Positions 11,484-12,924 of a stretch of DNA of 12,924 bases are shown one piece after another. The notes under the pieces were generated by a model. It had not been told where the DNA came from. It was given only the letters and a program-made list of their open reading frames with translations, and did no database searches. The translations under genes and the position numbers were made by a program. Numbering within the stretch: position 1 is the first letter of the stretch; each line of letters opens with the position of its first letter. The DNA is from UMGS1649 sp045651205. GTDB taxonomy: Bacteria; Bacillota; Clostridia; TANB77; CAG-465. The stretch covers positions 1-12,924 of the forward strand of contig JAZRSA010000015.1 of the NCBI GenBank assembly GCA_045651205.1, written 5' to 3'.

Positions 11484-11878
11484 AATTAGAAGTAGGAATG
11501 TATGTAAGAACTGATGAAGGAATAGCAAAAGTCATTAAAAAAAGAAAAAACCCATATGGTGAAGAAACTATATTTCAAATAGATAAACCGTTTATATATC
11601 ATTTTATGGACTTTTTTCACACTTCAGAAGATATGGTAGATATTAATTTTGAAGAAGATACTAGCCAAATAAAAAAAGCAAGTCATAACATAATAGACCT
11701 AATAGAAGTAGGAGATTATGTTAATGGTTGTGAAGTATTAGATATATATAATTATGAAAATAATGATAGTCATTTAATAGTAAATGGAAATGGTTTTAAT
11801 GTAATTATGGTAGAAAATATTAAATCAATAGTAACAAAAGAACAATTTGAAAGTATGAGTTATAAGGTGGTGCAATAA
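11480..11878 (+). CDS. Conserved phage hypothetical protein with two beta-barrel-like repeats
   Basis: 132 aa, overlapping the upstream gene by 4 bases. It starts KLEVGMYVRTDEGIAKV, typical of an SH3-like or KOW-type small beta barrel. A second similar start appears at about residue 74: IDLIEVGDYVNGCEVLDI. The C-terminus is IKSIVTKEQFESMSYKVV. I know this arrangement (N-terminal 'VGxYVRT', 'ASHNIIDLIEVGDYVNG', 'IKSIVTKEQFE') from many Firmicute phages as a protein of unknown function. It may bind RNA or protein. Stop and next start overlap (TAATG). Confidence 0.8.
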   Translation: MKLEVGMYVRTDEGIAKVIKKRKNPYGEETIFQIDKPFIYHFMDFFHTSEDMVDINFEEDTSQIKKASHNIIDLIEVGDYVNGCEVLDIYNYENNDSHLIVNGNGFNVIMVENIKSIVTKEQFESMSYKVVQ

Positions 11879-12234
11879 TGACTGACGAATTTACTAAAGA
11901 AATGATAGTAGCAGTAATAGAAGACTCAGAACTAAAAAACTATCTTAAAAGGCAATGTAAGATATATCTAAATAAAAATGATACTTCACAAGAAGAAAAG
12001 AAAAAAGAAGAAACTATAATGAAACTTCAAGACCAAGTGAGACTATCTGCATTTGAAGTAACAAAAACACACGAAGATTTAAGAGCAATAAGAGAAAGAT
12101 ATAAAAGAGCACGCAACACAATAGCAAGAGCAAGAAAAGAATTAGAAGCTATGAAAAGGAAAGAAGATTTTACAGATATAGAAAAAACTATAAAAAGTTT
12201 ATTAGATTTAGGGGAATATAATGACATTAACTGA
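11878..12234 (+). CDS. Hypothetical helical/coiled-coil protein
   Basis: 118 aa, translationally coupled to the preceding gene by TAATG, with GGTGG as ribosome site. The N-terminal helices (FTKEMIVAVIEDSELKNYL) are followed by a basic coiled coil (about 46-98, ERYKRARNTIARARKELEAMKR) and a short tail. No motif for an enzyme. It overlaps a tiny membrane protein gene by 14 bases. Function unknown. Confidence 0.72.
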   Translation: MTDEFTKEMIVAVIEDSELKNYLKRQCKIYLNKNDTSQEEKKKEETIMKLQDQVRLSAFEVTKTHEDLRAIRERYKRARNTIARARKELEAMKRKEDFTDIEKTIKSLLDLGEYNDIN

Positions 12235-12298
12235 TACGGCATTAATATTAATATTTATTCTTTTCGTAGCATTAATAATAAAGAATTGGAGAGATTAA
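12221..12298 (+). CDS. 25-residue membrane miniprotein
   Basis: MTLTDTALILIFILFVALII followed by KNWRD. GGGG lies 6 bases before the ATG, and the next gene starts 1 base after the stop. A single hydrophobic helix (about 7-20) followed by K and R predicts a C-terminal-inside membrane peptide. Miniproteins of this size are easily missed. Holin-like, toxin-like and envelope roles are all open. Confidence 0.55.
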   Translation: MTLTDTALILIFILFVALIIKNWRD

Positions 12299-12299
12299 A

Positions 12300-12623
12300 A
12301 TGAAAGTAATAGATTTATTAAATAAGATAGCAAACAATGAAGAAGTACCAAAAGAAGTAAAATTTAGAGGGGAATTGTGTTCGTTTGATAATGAAGATAA
12401 AGATTATTATTGTCAAGAATATGGCTATATAGTTTGGCATTTAATAGATACTGGCAATAATATGAACGAAGTATTAGATACAAAACTAGAAATCATAGAA
12501 GAAAAACCTAAAAAGATAGTACCAATGTTTGTACGAACTGAGGGGAACGAATTTGTTATAGATAAAATGAACGAATTAATAGAAGCAGTAAATTACTTAT
12601 TAGAGAAAGAGAGTGATAAGTAA
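12300..12623 (+). CDS. Conserved phage hypothetical protein ('MKVIDLLNKIANNEEVPKEVKF' type)
   Basis: 107 aa with ribosome site GGAGAG. The opening MKVIDLLNKIANNEEVPKE and a closing helix MNELIEAVNYLLEK are features I recognise from very widespread but uncharacterised Firmicute phage proteins. The central part (KFRGELCSFDNEDKDYYCQEYGYIVWHLI in part) is beta-rich and variable, and IIEEKPKKI marks the hinge. Small soluble protein; role unknown. Its stop overlaps the next start. Confidence 0.8.
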   Translation: MKVIDLLNKIANNEEVPKEVKFRGELCSFDNEDKDYYCQEYGYIVWHLIDTGNNMNEVLDTKLEIIEEKPKKIVPMFVRTEGNEFVIDKMNELIEAVNYLLEKESDK

Positions 12624-12805
12624 TGAAGAAAATAATAGATGAGTTAGCTTTCTTTATTGGAATACTTATACCATTTGCAATAATATTTTTATTCTTTATG
12701 GTTTTAATAAAATCAAGCGAAGATAGAAATAATGAGTGTATAGAAAATGGTGGCAAAGTCATTGATGATTATAGCGTTTTTGATAGTTGTATTTATGGAG
12801 GGTAA
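12623..12805 (+). CDS. Membrane-anchored small protein with C-terminal cysteine pair
   Basis: 60 aa, coupled by TAATG to the previous gene. One membrane segment (about 8-30, FFIGILIPFAIIFLFFMVLI) is followed by a polar tail with C39 (NECIENGGKVID) and C56 (FDSCIYGG). The 'CIENGGKV....Y..C' pattern recurs in small phage and bacterial membrane proteins. If the tail is outside, the cysteines could form a disulfide. Function unknown. Confidence 0.72.
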   Translation: MKKIIDELAFFIGILIPFAIIFLFFMVLIKSSEDRNNECIENGGKVIDDYSVFDSCIYGG

Positions 12806-12807
12806 TA

Positions 12808-12924
12808 ATGAGTGAAGAAAGAATAAAAATATCACTTAATGAAGAAGAAGTACAAAATATTTTAAATGCTTATGAAAAAGATATAGAATACATAAAACAT
12901 TTAGAAAGTGTATTAAAGGAAATA
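12808..12924 (+). CDS. Start of a hypothetical early protein (partial at right edge)
   Basis: 39 codons are visible (SEERIKISLNEEEVQNILNA...) before the window ends, with a strong ribosome site GGAGGG. It is acidic and helical. Its first residues are of the same type as the gene at 8954 (QERISISKEEYAYLLEN), possibly a paralogue. No function assigned. Confidence 0.65.
   Translation, partial: MSEERIKISLNEEEVQNILNAYEKDIEYIKHLESVLKEI

Noticed and set aside
12556..12762. Reverse-strand open frame at the right end
   Set aside because: It spans two well-supported coupled + strand genes and has no ribosome site.

Overview
The window reads as part of a temperate tailed phage (siphovirus-like) or excised prophage of a low-GC Firmicute. 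It is strongly A/T-rich, has strong AGGAGG-type ribosome sites and tightly overlapping genes, and its gene families are typical of Clostridium, Lactococcus, Streptococcus or Gemella phages. The host genus cannot be fixed from sequence alone. No rRNA, tRNA, insertion sequence or CRISPR array is visible.

Layout. (1) 1-1470, + strand: the last residues of a probable late structural gene, then the lysis cassette (XhlA-like membrane protein, holin, amidase endolysin), closed by a strong terminator at 1441-1470. (2) 1484-2389, + strand: an accessory ('moron') block with its own promoter. It holds an acidic 59-aa protein, a one-helix membrane protein, a sigma/HTH-like 66-aa protein, an array of six 11-bp repeats running into a terminator, and a miniature cold-shock-domain-like protein. 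(3) 2388-5052, - strand: an HNH nuclease, a candidate attP (2885-2932), a large serine integrase, a two-helix membrane protein and a short CI-type repressor. (4) 5053-5239: the divergent genetic switch, with repressor and early promoters and three phased operator-like palindromes; a fourth lies at the end of the cro/mor gene. (5) 5240-12924, + strand: a long early operon. It encodes a Cro/Mor-like protein, a replisome organizer with a candidate origin inside its gene, ERF annealing protein, PD-(D/E)XK nuclease, MazG-like pyrophosphohydrolase, SSB, NinB-like protein, DUF1064 nuclease-like protein, HTH and sigma-like regulators, and several small conserved phage proteins. It is still open at the right edge.

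How it works together. The switch resembles that of lactococcal phage TP901-1: a small repressor without a cleavable peptidase domain, a small Mor/Cro partner, a serine integrase, and operators both between the divergent genes and distal to the cro/mor gene. If the repressor is lost, the early promoter drives replication (Rep binding its own internal origin) and a recombination set (ERF, nuclease, SSB, NinB). Because the lysis module runs directly into the integrase module, the sequence represents the circular or virion gene order. On integration at the candidate attP, the moron block and HNH gene would move to the end of the prophage opposite the integrase.

The items most worth a second look are the 11-bp phased array beside the small HTH gene, the attP candidate, the four-operator switch, the origin candidate inside rep, and the moron block, which sits where anti-CRISPR genes occur in Listeria phages.
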